From: Pelargonium nanum
Taxonomy: Eukaryota > Streptophyta > Magnoliopsida > Geraniales > Geraniaceae
Assembly (NCBI GenBank): GCA_036897485.1
Contig: JAYMTF010000171.1
Location: 1-47,489, forward strand
DNA: 47,489 nucleotides
Direction: 5' to 3'
The notes below the pieces were generated by a model, which saw only the letters and a list, made by a program, of their open reading frames with translations, had not been told where the DNA came from and did no database searches. Below, piece by piece: positions 1 to 11,199 of the stretch. Within the stretch, counting starts at the first letter, position 1, and each line of letters starts with the position of its first letter. The position numbers and the translations under genes were made by a program.

Positions 1-83
1 CCCAAGCAAGGTTTGTATTTGGCAATGTTCTTTTGACGGAATTTTTATTTGTATAACATGCTTCAACTTTTAATTATTGACAG

Positions 84-959
84 GGACCGCGAAGAATGCC
101 AAGGAGCAGAAGTCCAAGAAGGTAGTTCTGTTTGACATAATTCTATGTGCATGTTTTATTCCATTCCATTTTGACTTTTCAAATATATATCATTGGTTAA
201 ATATTCATTTACATATTTTGTTCTTATCTTGAAGTATGTTTCTTGAAATTACAAATTAGTGTAAACTTTTACTTGGGTTTATTTTAGGTTATTATTTTTG
301 AGATCCTTTGGCTTTTATCATGTATTTGTTGGTTTGAGTCTTGATTGAATGAGTGATTTACACTAGACAGTTCTTGTCAATTTCCAGTGCATTACCTTGT
401 TTTTTTCTTTCTTTCTTGGAATGGGTGACTTGAGTACAGGCTATAATTAGAAGCTAAAGCACTTATTTATTTGATTATCATGGAGTAAAATTCCTAACTG
501 ATAGATATAGTTTCCAAACTAAATACAGTTAGGAGAGTACATAATGTTTCACCATGCAGAATTTCCATATTGGATATTAACTTTTACATTACCTTTTATT
601 ATCTTGAATGAATCTCTGTGATAATATGAATACTGTATCATTTTCATGTCCGTGTGCCGTTTGCATGGCGTTGTTCCTATAAAACCTTGCCTGGTAGATG
701 GCTGGGTGCAAAGGTTAAATCCTGGATGTGTGATAGAATGCTTCCGTTGATATCCAAATATCTTTTCTAATTACTGTCTACATAACTTGTGAAACAAGAT
801 TAAGCTGAATATTGTGTATATTTGTGTATACAATTCAAGAGCTTTATCTCTTTCCTCTTCTTTTTTTTCCTGATGGAAATTGATTCATGTGTGCCTAGGC
901 CAAGAGGAAGAAGTAGCAGCAACAGCAGTAGCAGTAGTTCTCCTCGGAATAAGCCTTAG
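84..959 (+). CDS. 3' end of an arginine/serine-rich protein gene (partial, last two exons)
   Basis: Two exons are visible: 84-121 (after an AG acceptor, before a GTAGTT donor) and 899-959 (after CCTAG). In the chosen frame they encode a short tail with PRSRSPRRPRGRSSS followed by a serine run and PRNKP, ending at TAG 957-959. RSRSPRR blocks are typical of SR splicing factors and other nuclear RNA-binding proteins. The rest of the gene lies left of the window, so the family cannot be named. A second frame is also open across the same junction and would give a lysine-rich tail (AKEQKSKKAKRKK, stop 914-916). I prefer the RS frame because of the repeated RS/SP dipeptides, but the choice is not certain. 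The 3' UTR probably runs to about 1.1-1.2 kb. Confidence 0.55.
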
Positions 960-1076
960 AAAATACCGGAGGTCTCTCATTTGGTAGTTGTGAATGCTGT
1001 AATATCAAACAACTTTGTTAGAATTGTAATAGTTGTCTTTTCTAGTTCTCTTTTCATTTGCTGTGATGGAAAAAGA

Positions 1077-1092
1077 ACACACACACACACAC
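1077..1092. repeat. (AC)n microsatellite
   Basis: Eight AC dinucleotides lie in the probable 3' UTR of the RS-rich gene. Between about 1.1 and 1.86 kb I see no gene. Confidence 0.85.
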
Positions 1093-1869
1093 CCTGCTAA
1101 GATAGGCAGATTGAGATATGCATGGAGAATACTGTAAAATACATACTAACTTGTTGGTGATATATGGAAAGAGCAAAACGTCAAGAGTGCATTACTTTGA
1201 GAATTACATTGGTTCTTACATTACAAGAGAATAATTGATTGAAAGTAACTACTTAGGATGTTACATTGTTTTCTCTTTGGTATCATATTGTTGTGCTAAA
1301 CTATTTTGTTAGCTTCTATAACTATTAGTCTGTTTAGTTGGCATTCATGGATGTGTTGTGTTCTAGATTGAAGAATTGAGACCGAGGGAGGTGAGAACAA
1401 CAGGAAAAATGAAGTGAAACCAATTAGAAGTATGTACAGTAGCTTCTCAACCATAAAAATTGAAGACATTATTTTGTTAGATCTCACAATGATATTGATT
1501 CCAATCTTCATGTTGCGTGTATGTTTTCAGAGGATTGATTCTGTAATCCAGAAAATATATCACTATAGTCTTACATAATTAACTACATTGAATAAGCAAG
1601 ACAAGTTCGGTCAAGTAGTCTAAGCGTTTCACAGTATGAAAATTGTGAAAACACAGTGTTAACTCAGGAGATTTTTAAACGCCACGTAACATTCTTTATT
1701 TGTGGTTGCGTTACTTATTATTTTTTGAGCAACACCACTAATTTAATGAAATGAAAACCACTTTTTATTTTCCAGATTTTTCTTTCTTCTATATTCGATA
1801 GGTTAGAATTGATTTTGTTCCCGTTCGCTGTTAACGTGGCAAACCATAAATGGAAACGGCAATAAAGAA

Positions 1870-2041
1870 GAAAGAAACCAGAAGCAGACGATCTGAACTC
1901 CAAACTCAACCAGGTTCCACCGCGGTTTCTCCCATTTTCACCTCACCACAGTCGTGTTCCTCTTCCTCTCCCCGCCAAGCCCTAATTATGATTTCACGGT
2001 TTTGAGTCGATCCCCAATATTGCCATTTCAGCTTCTTCAAG
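1870..2041 (+). other. Probable non-coding first exon of the 2OG oxygenase gene
   Basis: This stretch is richer in C and CT than its surroundings, has no long open frame, and ends at an AAG/GTCAGAG-like donor near 2041. The next acceptor candidate (TAATAG near 2798) precedes a short leader exon before the ATG at 2848. A 5' UTR intron of about 760 bp is therefore likely. The start site is estimated, not seen. Confidence 0.4.
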
Positions 2042-2847
2042 GTCAGAGGAAATTTCTCTACCTTAGCATATTGATATACATGTCCTTGTATGTGAAACTG
2101 AATGAAAAAAATTGAAACTTTGAGTTGCATAGATATTTAAAAGTTGATTTATAGCTTATTTTGAGGTCAGATAATTCATGGGCTTTTGCATTTTTGAACT
2201 CAATTAATTTAGTGTGGTATTTATGGAGCTGATTATATGAGTAAAAAAGAGCTTGTTCTTGGGGCAAATATTGTAGGTTTTCCATTTAGCTTATATGGGT
2301 TTTTGTACTAATTCATAGATGCTCACACTTTTCTATTTTGTATGCATGTATTCAGGGTCTTCACGTAGTATACTAACCAGCATAGGCTATCGATTATGTT
2401 AAAAAGAGTTGCAGACCGGGTGATTCTGTGCGGTAATGTACTTATGTGGAATAGGTTCCTACAAGCTACAAGTATCTTTTTGAGTTTCCACATTATGGTC
2501 TTCGCCACTTAATGAAACCTCTGCGGACTTTAGATTCTTGATTAGTTAAGTTTCAAACCATGGCGATTGGCGACTTCTATTAGGCAGACTAGAACCTTAA
2601 GCATAGTTATTTTTATCAAATTTATTTTCCTATATAATCTGCTGTCTTTTCATGAGTGAATGGTTGAATGTCTTGTTTTCACGAATCTTTGATGTCAATG
2701 GTAATTTTTGTTTACAACTTTTAAAGATGGCATTGCCATTTTCATTTAATTGTAGTTACCACTAAACAGTGCCTAATTTTTGTTCTATCCTGTAATAGAT
2801 AGCCCCTCCAGTTCAAACTCAGGCAGGTATCACAGTGAAAGATTTTC

Positions 2848-5800
2848 ATGGCAGGCAGTGGCCTGCCTTCTTTGGGTCGTGTGAAGCTCACTGATCTGAT
2901 ACCCTGTGAGGGCCTTCCATCTGATTCTTACAAATTATCAGTCTCCACTTTATCTCAATCACTAGCTCAGTATTCGGCTGCTATTATTCAATTTCCAGCG
3001 ACTGATGGACCTCTTTTAAGGTCTGGTTTAGATTCAGCTCGTCTTTACTTTCATCAGAGAGCATCTTACCCACCCCCTGAAATGATGCATGCTAATGACC
3101 CTCGTGAGTGGTGCAAAACATCTGGTTATTATGCTGATCCTCAGCTGTGGCAAGAAACCTATGAGTATAGACCTGGCCTTACTCCTATGGAGCCCAACAA
3201 TTCCATGGAGCTTCCTCCTGCAGGTTTGCCAGATATATTTTCTCTCCTTGGAAAAGCTGCTAGGGATATATTGGATGCGATCAGCTTCTTTTTAAACTTA
3301 CGTAGTTCTCCGTTCTCTGAAATACTTGATAATGTACCTCTGAGAAGTCGGGAAATATCTTCTTCAGTACTGTCTGTTTGCTGTCATTCTAGACCCTCGT
3401 TTCAGGGAGCACAGCACCATAATCTAACAACTCAAGAGGATAATCAATTGGTTATGTTTCCTGACCATGATCACCAAGTTGATAAAAGCCTCATATCTAT
3501 TATTAAGTCAGATAAGGCAGGTTTACATGTAAGAGACTTTAATGGACGGTGGGTCCTTGTTGATGAAGATCTTGGTCCTCAAGAAGCTGTTGTCTATCCT
3601 GGACTCTCTCTCTATCAAGCAACTGCAGGCTATGTTAATCCTGCACTGCACAGAATTGAGATTAATAACATGCAGGGAAACATGTATGGACGTTATTCCT
3701 TGGCTTTCAAACTCATGCCTAAATCCATGACCAGTCTCAGTTGTTCAGAGATGAGAGCAGCTGGTCATGGTGTTGAAGCTCAATTCCAGCTGCCAATACC
3801 AGTGGACGACTTCATGCAGAGATCGCAACCGATGGGTCAGTTCTTCAACAGGAATAGTTTCCAAAGTTTCAGCTTTCCTACTGCCCAAGATGGTAGGTAT
3901 CATTCTTAATTTTATCCTGCTCTTGTATACATATAGCTAGCATCTAATACTCTTCAATTTTATCTTTGTTAGGCTTATCATCATATTTCAGTGGATATTT
4001 TATGCTTGTATTGTTTTTGAGCATTAAAGGAACATATAATTAGAGGAGGAACAAATACAAAATCTTCATTTTGAGCTCTTGATTGTCTTATATTTCCTTT
4101 TTTGCTTATGTGATTGTCTTCAGCTTGATCTCCTGATGAGTTTATAGTCCAACTTCTAAATGATTTTGTTGTCATGCTTTATCTTATTTTGTGATTTCAA
4201 GCCTGTTGCTTTACTTTAAGAGTGGGGAACATATTAGGTTACTGTAGTTACTAAACGTGCCACTAAAGCGAGATGCTTCTAACATTACTTCAGTGTAGTG
4301 CTGCTCACAGAAGTATTAGTTTAGTAGTCATTTATTTACCTAGAGTTATTATTCATGATTATGGTTCTGAATGACTTATACTTAAGCTCTTCATAGCAGC
4401 TTTTAACCTTTTCTTCTAGTTGCTCATATCTGTCCTATCGCCATTCCTTCGACTTGGTCGTAATTTTAGTCATGAGGCTCCAATAGATCTTAGTCCGTCC
4501 TGCTCCATTTCTTTGATTAGGATATCTCTACAGGCCCCAATTAAGTTGCAGTTAACAATATATTATTTCTATTAAATGAATGGTATCTACAATCAAGAAT
4601 TCAAGGTTGCATCCTTTTGTAAACTATGAAGAAAAGCTTATGCCTTAGATATGTCTTTCTGCAGGCATGAAACTCAAGCTTACATAGTAATAGGCTCTGC
4701 TCCAGAAATTAGTAAAACATGAGAACACATTTTAACAAGCATTTCATCTATTAATTGGAATATTGGAAACAGTTGGGATGGTATGCCTGGTCTGTAGAAG
4801 ATCTATATTACTATAATGTTTTCCTATATTATTGGAGGAGAGCATTTTGGTACTAATGGCGTTCTCTTGTTTCATTTGTTTGGATTGCCAATGCTTCTTT
4901 TCTGTGTAAGTAGCTCTTAGTGAGAAGCTTTTAACAGCAGGTCCTTGGATCGATGAAATGCTGGTACAGGATCTATGAAGCCCCTGATGAGAAGAAGGAA
5001 GAATAATTTGAGAAGCAAACCTCTGCCACCTTCTAAGAGATTGCGCCTTGAGGCTCAGAGGGTTCTTAAGGAGAGGGTTCAGGACATTGCTGATAAGAAG
5101 GGCATCAAATTGAGGTTCTGCAATCTAAAGGAGTGTGAAAATCACATTCACACGCTAGATAGCCCATGTGCCAATATAAGAATGGAGATTGGGTGGCCAC
5201 CTGGTGTCCCGTTTGTTCATCCTCATGATCTACCCAATAAAGCCAAAATTGGTTTTCTCGAGGCATATGAACCAGGCTGGACAGCAACTAATGATATGGA
5301 GTTAAGTCTGACTGAACCTGGACAAGCCAGTCAACACTCAGCTAACTGTAACTGTAATTCTCCTCATGTCCCAAATCAACATACAGTATGCTTGCTTATT
5401 TTACCATGCGTCACTTATATGTTTTCTTTACACATACAAGCAATGCACCATAATAACATGAGCACAATGCTGGTGATCTCCTGAGTACTTTTATATTGAT
5501 GATATGATGCATATTTTGTGAGTGAAATGATTTCTGAAAGATTGTATTTTATGTAGCACACATATAGTCATATACAATAGTTAGGAGGAAAGGAAGAGAT
5601 TTTTTGTTTTTTATCTGCATGTACTGTTTTAGCATGACACAATGTTTTAGATGACAGAAGGTTGCCACCTATTGGGTGTTATGTTTTGTTGGTTGAAGAA
5701 ACTGTCTAGTTCATAAATTTTCAATATCGATCCTTGAAACTAAAGATCAAAACAACCATAAAATCAAATTTTGGAAGATAGAAATAACTATGAAGAAGAG

Positions 5801-6456
5801 TATCTTATAACTTGTTCAAGCAGATAATAAATTCAAATAAAAATATGTAGATGCTATATATATTCCCATGAATTGTCATGATATATATCTATAGTATTTG
5901 GCATCTATGGGCTGTGTAGTAAGCGGTGCTTGCTCTGAGATTATGTGCTTGTACCCTTTTAGACATGCATTATTGTGGGGTGTCACCCTGAGGACTAGGG
6001 GATATACATGTATGAACAATTGAAGTTTACCATTCATCAACTCAACTGTTGACAATAGAAGAGGCTTAATCTCTTTAAATGACTCAAACACAACAGAATT
6101 ACTGATACACCCTTTTCTTTATAGTACAGGTCGGGTATCTTATTCTTGTAGGTTCAGTTATAAGTTATAAATATATCGCTGAAGAATGTATCGGAGTCCG
6201 GAATGAAAGTCACCAGTCTCTTGTGAAAATTTCTATGTTTTAAAATTTGGAAGTCACTTTCACCTTTGTCGACTGGTTGCTATATAGTTGGTGCTGCTCC
6301 ACTCCTATTTCTTGCTATATAGTTGGTGCTGCTCCACTCCTATTTCTTATTTAGTTCTTGTCTCTTTGGTTCTCCTTTCATTATTGCTGTTATTAACAGA
6401 TTGTGTATTCATGCTTGTTTGTGTAGGAATCAATCTACATGACCCCATTAGCTTAA
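2848..6456 (+). CDS. 2-oxoglutarate/Fe(II)-dependent oxygenase-like protein, 496 aa, three exons
   Basis: Exons are 2848-3892, 4970-5385 and 6427-6456; phases agree (1, then 0) and give 496 residues. The N-terminal ~300 residues resemble the plant 2OG-Fe(II) oxygenase fold: a DHDH cluster near residues 206-209, the usual GLHVRDFNGRWVLVDE-type strand after it, His268 in ALHRIE and RYS at 282-284, matching the HxD...H...RxS pattern that binds iron and 2-oxoglutarate. The first iron-ligand motif reads DHDHQVD, so the exact His/Asp pair is uncertain. Exon 2 adds a basic segment (MKPLMRRRKNN, SKRLRLEAQRVLKERVQ) that could act as a nuclear signal. The last exon is tiny and ends YMTPLA. An alternative reading of it, NLHDPISL onward, would need a phase break, so I rejected it. 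The substrate is unknown. Intron 2 is about 1 kb and was partly copied into the ankyrin cluster. Confidence 0.85.
5406..6150 (+). repeat. Source copy of a duplicated segment inside oxygenase intron 2
   Basis: This intron stretch is closely matched by 15591-16285, with shared landmarks GAGCACAATGCTGGTGATCT, GTGAGTGAAATGATTTCTGA and CATCAACTCAACTG in the same order. About 105 bases here (roughly 5897-6003) are missing from the other copy. A shorter related piece lies at 17640-17775. Confidence 0.85.
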
Positions 6457-7179
6457 ATCGCATGGCAGTCCTTGATCATCCTCCAACTCCTTGGCATTTT
6501 CTGGAGTGATTTCAGTTGTTTCCATTTTAGAATATATGGCTACTGCACAGTGACTGCTCTGCTGCATTCTTCTTGTCGACGCCTTGGGTTTTGTGCTTAC
6601 CCATCTGACACGAGACGGGAGAATCATTGCTAATTTGAGGAAAGCTTGTGCAATTTACTTGTTCATCCCTTCCTTGCAAGCATCATCACTCTTAGAGGAT
6701 AATATCAGATATTAGGGGAAGAGATAAAAGGGTATTAAGAATCATGTAGCTGAACTTGACGGCTCAAGGGAAACATAACCGAAATATGCGACTTTATTCA
6801 TGACTGTAAGTTCAGTGCTACTTCAGCAGCTGAAATGCTACCTGAAAAAAGGAGGTTAGTTTCAAAATTACATGCATGTATCTATCCATTGTAGAAATCA
6901 AAACGTCGAATGACTTGCTACCATATGTGGGCTTTTTGTATAACATTTGATGTAAACCATTGTTATATATCATGTTTAAATTTCATTTCTCTTATTAATT
7001 TTTAACATTATTCCAGTCGGAACATATATGATCTTTGTAAATCTCATGTAATCTGAGCACCTGATTATTATTACCATAAATTTTTGTATGTTGGATAATC
7101 AAAGGTGAGGTTAACCCAAGAATTTAACACAGTAAATGAAGTAATATTGAAATTGTCTGGAAAACATGCATGTAATTAA
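6457..7179. other. Convergent 3' regions of the oxygenase and ankyrin gene A
   Basis: No coding potential was seen. The oxygenase (+) and gene A (-) end facing each other about 720 bp apart, so this should hold both 3' UTRs. Confidence 0.5.
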
Positions 7180-10100
7180 CTACACCATTTCATCAACAGT
7201 TGATTGGTCCAACATTAGGTTCTTGTCTTCTTTCTTGGGGATCAGTCCAGCATCAGCACTAGATTGATCATTCATCACACTCTCTTCTCCTGCATTATTG
7301 ACAATTTTCACTATGTTTTCTTCTTCTTTCTGGGTTGGGAGTTCCATGTCAACACCATTGTTCTTCTGGTCTTCTTTTGTACTTGCCAGTTCCATATCAA
7401 CACCTGATGCAATATTGTTCATCACATTCTTCCCTTCTTTCTTTTCTGGGGCTTTCGTCGTATCGTCACTTGATGATGGCTTGATCTCTAATTTCTCCTC
7501 TTCTTTCATGCCAGGAAACTTTGTATTCTTGTCGAAGATACTTGGTCCAAAAGTTGACAAAAATTTCATAAAGAATTGGAACCATAGACGACAAGAAAAC
7601 AATGATGGGGATACAAGCTAGTATCACAATCGGTAAAATGAAATGTAACTTCCCATCAAGCATCAGAGCTAAGGCGGCGCAAAACGTTATCATCATGGTT
7701 GTTATGGAAAAGAAAATGGCGGCAAGACCCGTCATTAATTTGATGGGAAGTACGTAGAGAAAATCATCTTCTGCGTACCGTGACGTGAGAATTCCAAGGA
7801 ACACCAGTACTGAAGTGGTAGAAGAATACAACGACAAGGCATCACATATGAGAAAGATCTTGAACAAAACTTTTTTTGAAAATATTGGCAAGCCAGTATC
7901 TTGATTATTAGCACCAGGAACCGTAAAAGCTGCTGCAAACATTATAGTGACAATAAGAGCCGCAACAACAGTAGAAGATTTAGCTGTTTCTTTCATGGCC
8001 TTTTGCCCCTCATCAATCAGTTTTTCATGGCTTTCACTGAACATTTCGTGAGGTGTTAACGACTTATTGTTTAAATCATCTCTGTACCGAGGATTGGCCA
8101 CATCCCACAATTCCTGCCATGAAAATAATTTAGAGTTTGACGATTACTCAATGCCTATATATGCACATATATACGTTGTATGTGACAAATGTAATAATTA
8201 ATTTGAATTACCTTGAACCATTGAAGTTCTCTTTGCATCTGTAAAGCTGGGCCAGTAGAACGGTTAAGTATATATGAAGATGGCAACTCCGCTGCCCAAT
8301 GCAATATGTTACTACTACGATTATTTTTGGCTCGCGATAACAATGAATCTTTCTCATCAATAACCCCGTATATAAGATTGAAAACTTTTTCTTGACGATT
8401 TTTAACTGCATGCCAAAATATGCCTCTACCCATCTCGTCGCGGGCCTCAATAAGATTGCGATTAGCTCTAAGCATCGCAGTAACGAACTCAATGTTTCCA
8501 TATTTTGCAGCTTCGATCATAGCAGGGTAAACAGCCATCCTTAATGTGCGGAGATCAAAAGTTTCCACCTTGGCACATATCAATTTGAGAAAGTAGTGGG
8601 CTTTGTCATGGACCAGTTTCTCATCATTTGACATGTTCTTCACTCCTGATCAAGTAAATATGAAAATAATTCAACAATTAAGCCTTTTGTCACTGACACT
8701 ATCAAAAGAATAGCAAACTGTGACGGAAATCTGTGAGAGAAATTTTTTCGTCGTAGTTCTGTCACAAATTGTGACAAATCATATTTTCCGTCACACACAA
8801 ACATATATACTTACTTTTCTTACGCCGACTTTCCATTTGGAGAGCAGAAAACGTTGCATATATTGGGTATACGTTGTCACCATTCTTTTGTTGAAGAGTC
8901 TCTGGGTACTCCCTAATAAGATCTGAAGCAATATCTATAAAATAAAAAATTATTTAGTGAGAAAAATATATATAAAAGAACCATGAAAACATGTTAGTAC
9001 TACGTGGTTATTTAATGTTACCATATAATTTGATATTAATGCAGTTGATAAGAATGTTGACACCAACGTTCCCAGTTTGTGGACTCATAATGGTCTTATC
9101 AGTGACGCCGTATAGATATTCAGTGGTTTCTTTGAAGCCTTTCCAAGAAGCCATTACCACAGGAATACAGTACTCATCTTTTCCTATCATGGGCAACTTG
9201 GGGTTCATGGAGACCATGCGCTTTAGCAACGGTAAAATATCCGGATAATTCTTATTTGCTCCATAGGCAAGAGCTGTGTAACCTTCGTTGTCTTGTATTT
9301 CCAGGTCGTCTCCTGTCATTTGATCCGCTAACAGCTCTGCAATTTTTGTTTTTCCCTTATCTAATACATATTGCAGAGCCGATCGGCCACCAAACACTTT
9401 AGCAGTCACTGCTTGAGGATGATCGTCAAGAAACTCTTTCATGCTGCTCCAATCCCCTTTAATTGTAGCTTTGATAAATAGACCATAATCTGATCATCAA
9501 ACAATTTTATTTTATTATACATTTATCACATATCATTTATATATTTGCTTAAAACTTATTTAAGAGAATGCCATATTTCACCTAATAATTCATACTTTAC
9601 GTACCTGTATCACCAACAACTAATGGTGCGGTCTCTATTTCATCCCAACCTACTATTCCTTTTAAACAAATTTAATTAATTAGCAAGGAATAAGACAAGT
9701 GTTAAATTTTATAACCTATATATAGAGTATTCACATATAGATATGTATATATACCTTCCCTGTGATGAGAAGGATCAACCCATGGTCTCATTATTTTGCT
9801 ATCCTGTGGTCCCGAAGCTGCCGGCAGTGGCAGTGGAGCGAATAATCCCTCTGGAAAATATCATATTTATGTATTTTATATGAATCAATTTCAATATATA
9901 TAACAAAACTCCCTAAAACAAATAATTAATGAGAAACATTTATAAGATGAACTATCGTTTTGAAAAAAAATCATTATGTCACTATTTTTTTTTAAAAAGT
10001 TAGTTATGCATGAATTATATATCAACAGTAAAACATATGATAAGCAAGTTAATGATTTGAGTTGGGTGGCAGATCGGGGTTGGCCTTCTCTGAATTGTTG

Positions 10101-11138
10101 AGTTGGACGCTCAGGTGGTGATTCAAGCCTTGAAGAACAGAGGACAGGATTCAAGTGGCATGATTTTAGGTGATGTTTTGGATATAGAGCAATTTGCTGC
10201 TATAGAACTTAGTTTTATTCCTAAGTATGCGAATCAAGTGGCACACTGGTCATCCATTTCTTTGTCTTAACAAAAGTAGTAGTTTTAATCAATAATAATA
10301 ATAATAATAATAAACTAGTTAATATCTATTGAATTAGTTATACCACATATATGTTATGAGTAACATTTACAACATTGACTAACTTATTATTAATAATGGA
10401 TATGCATATATTCCCTACGTCCCAAAATGGGTGTCTTGTTTCCATTTTTTGCAAAAATTAAGGATTACCAAAAAATTTGGACAAACAGGACACTCATTTT
10501 GAGACGGAGGGAGTATAATATACCTGTAGGAAGGCGAAAGGAATGGCCAATCGGGGAAGCTGCAGGAGAATCATCAACCCATCCGTTCCATGACCGCTTT
10601 TTCTGTAGTTGCGGAACTTCTACTGGTAGAGCTATTTCCACTAGAAAAAATCACATTGATTCATTTTCTATTAATCAATTTCAACATAACAAAACACAGC
10701 AAAACAAATAAGTTATGAGAGTATATATATACCTGAATCGAAACGTTCGGCAGGGGCAAAGTGAATTTTTCTCTCTCCCCTGTTGGACGGTTCTGGAATT
10801 AGTTGAGTGTTGGATTTAGAATGAAGCTGTAGTTTCAAGAAATCCCAGGCTTCCTTGGCTGATTCCAATTCAACAATTTGTTTGAGCCAAAAATCTCCGC
10901 ATGCCATGTGAATGGCATATAATGCCAACCCATTTTTTCTCCTCCAACTCTTCATTTTATTCTTTGACAATGCACTGCTGCCACTTTCTGCGTCCGCCTC
11001 CGGCTCAGTCTCCGTCTCCGTCTCCGGTTCAATTATATCCCAAACATCTTTACCCAACATATATGCTTTCATGCTCCTACTCCATATGTGGTAGTTCTCA
11101 TGATTGAGATCTCCAAGAGCTACTGAAGTTTCTGTCAT
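7180..11138 (-). CDS. Ankyrin-PGG protein A with Gag-like N-terminus; frameshifted tail
   Basis: Exons on the minus strand: 11138-10733, 10640-10524, 9850-9755, 9658-9605, 9489-9022, 8934-8815, 8645-8212, 8113-7466; all phases agree and give 780 aa. Residues 1-110 resemble copia Gag (NYHIWSRSMKAYMLGKDVW, later ESAKEAWDFLKL), followed by an acidic ETETETEPEAD linker. Ankyrin-like repeats span about 226-410 and 440-550. The PGG membrane domain starts near 590 (FAAAFTVPGANNQDTG, so PGA instead of PGG), with four hydrophobic helices. After the last helix the frame differs from gene C by a small indel near 7577-7590. The read-on frame ends at 7466, while the ancestral tail (STFGPSIFDK and VDMELP/KKED repeats) is still open in another frame to 7180. 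Exons 2-4 have no counterpart in B or C, and the WW exon of B and C is missing. Function is inferred only from the ACD6/ITN1-like family. Confidence 0.8.
8719..8795. mobile_element. Small palindromic MITE-like element in gene A intron 6
   Basis: Terminal inverted repeats GTGACGGAAAT (8720-8730) and ATTTTCCGTCAC (8783-8794) enclose about 75 bp, with an inner palindrome GTCACAAATTGTGAC at 8761-8775. No clear target duplication was found, so the class is open. It occupies the intron where genes B and C have a 69-nt coding exon. Confidence 0.45.
10054..10316 (+). mobile_element. 5'-truncated LINE fragment with RNase H-like end
   Basis: On the plus strand, antisense to gene A and inside its intron 2, 10103-10270 reads as 55 codons plus a stop: QVVIQALKNRGQDSSG, then FAAIELSFIPKYANQVAH. 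This matches the C-terminal half of the RVT_3-type RNase H domain of plant non-LTR retrotransposons. It is followed by an (AAT)n tail at 10290-10313. A 7-bp direct repeat AGTTAAT flanks it at 10047-10053 and 10317-10323. Together these suggest a 5'-truncated target-primed insertion. Confidence 0.7.
10411..10513. mobile_element. Stowaway-type MITE in gene A intron 2
   Basis: A 103-bp element with long inverted termini: TTCCCTACGTCCCAAAATGG at the left and the complement of CTCCCTCCGTCTCAAAATGA at the right, flanked by TA on both sides. CTCCCTCCGT ends with TA duplication are the hallmark of Stowaway (Tc1/mariner) MITEs. It ends 8 bp from the exon 2 splice donor of gene A (GT at 10523-10522 on the minus strand). 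Confidence 0.85.
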
Positions 11139-11180
11139 ACTTTCTCTCCAACAGCGTAAAGGAGTTGATGTGTAAAGAAA

Positions 11181-11186
11181 TTTATA
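11181..11186 (-). promoter_or_regulatory. Candidate TATA box of gene A
   Basis: TATAAA on the minus strand, 43 bp upstream of the ATG at 11138, in an AT-rich context. This would place transcription start about 10-15 nt before the start codon. Confidence 0.4.
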
Positions 11187-11199
11187 GGCTAGATACAAT

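Noticed and set aside
1605-1670. Sequence resembling the SINE head (GGTCAAGTAGTCTAAGCGTTTCA)
   Set aside because: Only the A-box half is similar; no B box, tail or target duplication was found.
6288-6509. Longer plus-strand frame ending NLHDPISLNRMAVLDHPPTP as the oxygenase C-terminus
   Set aside because: It does not match the phase left by exon 2; the short exon ending YMTPLA does.
7298-7621. 107-codon plus-strand frame over the gene A tail
   Set aside because: Antisense shadow of the acidic tail repeats; the same effect occurs at 17943-18401 and 12353-12694.
10427-10711. 94-codon plus-strand frame
   Set aside because: It runs through the Stowaway MITE and antisense across gene A exon 2.
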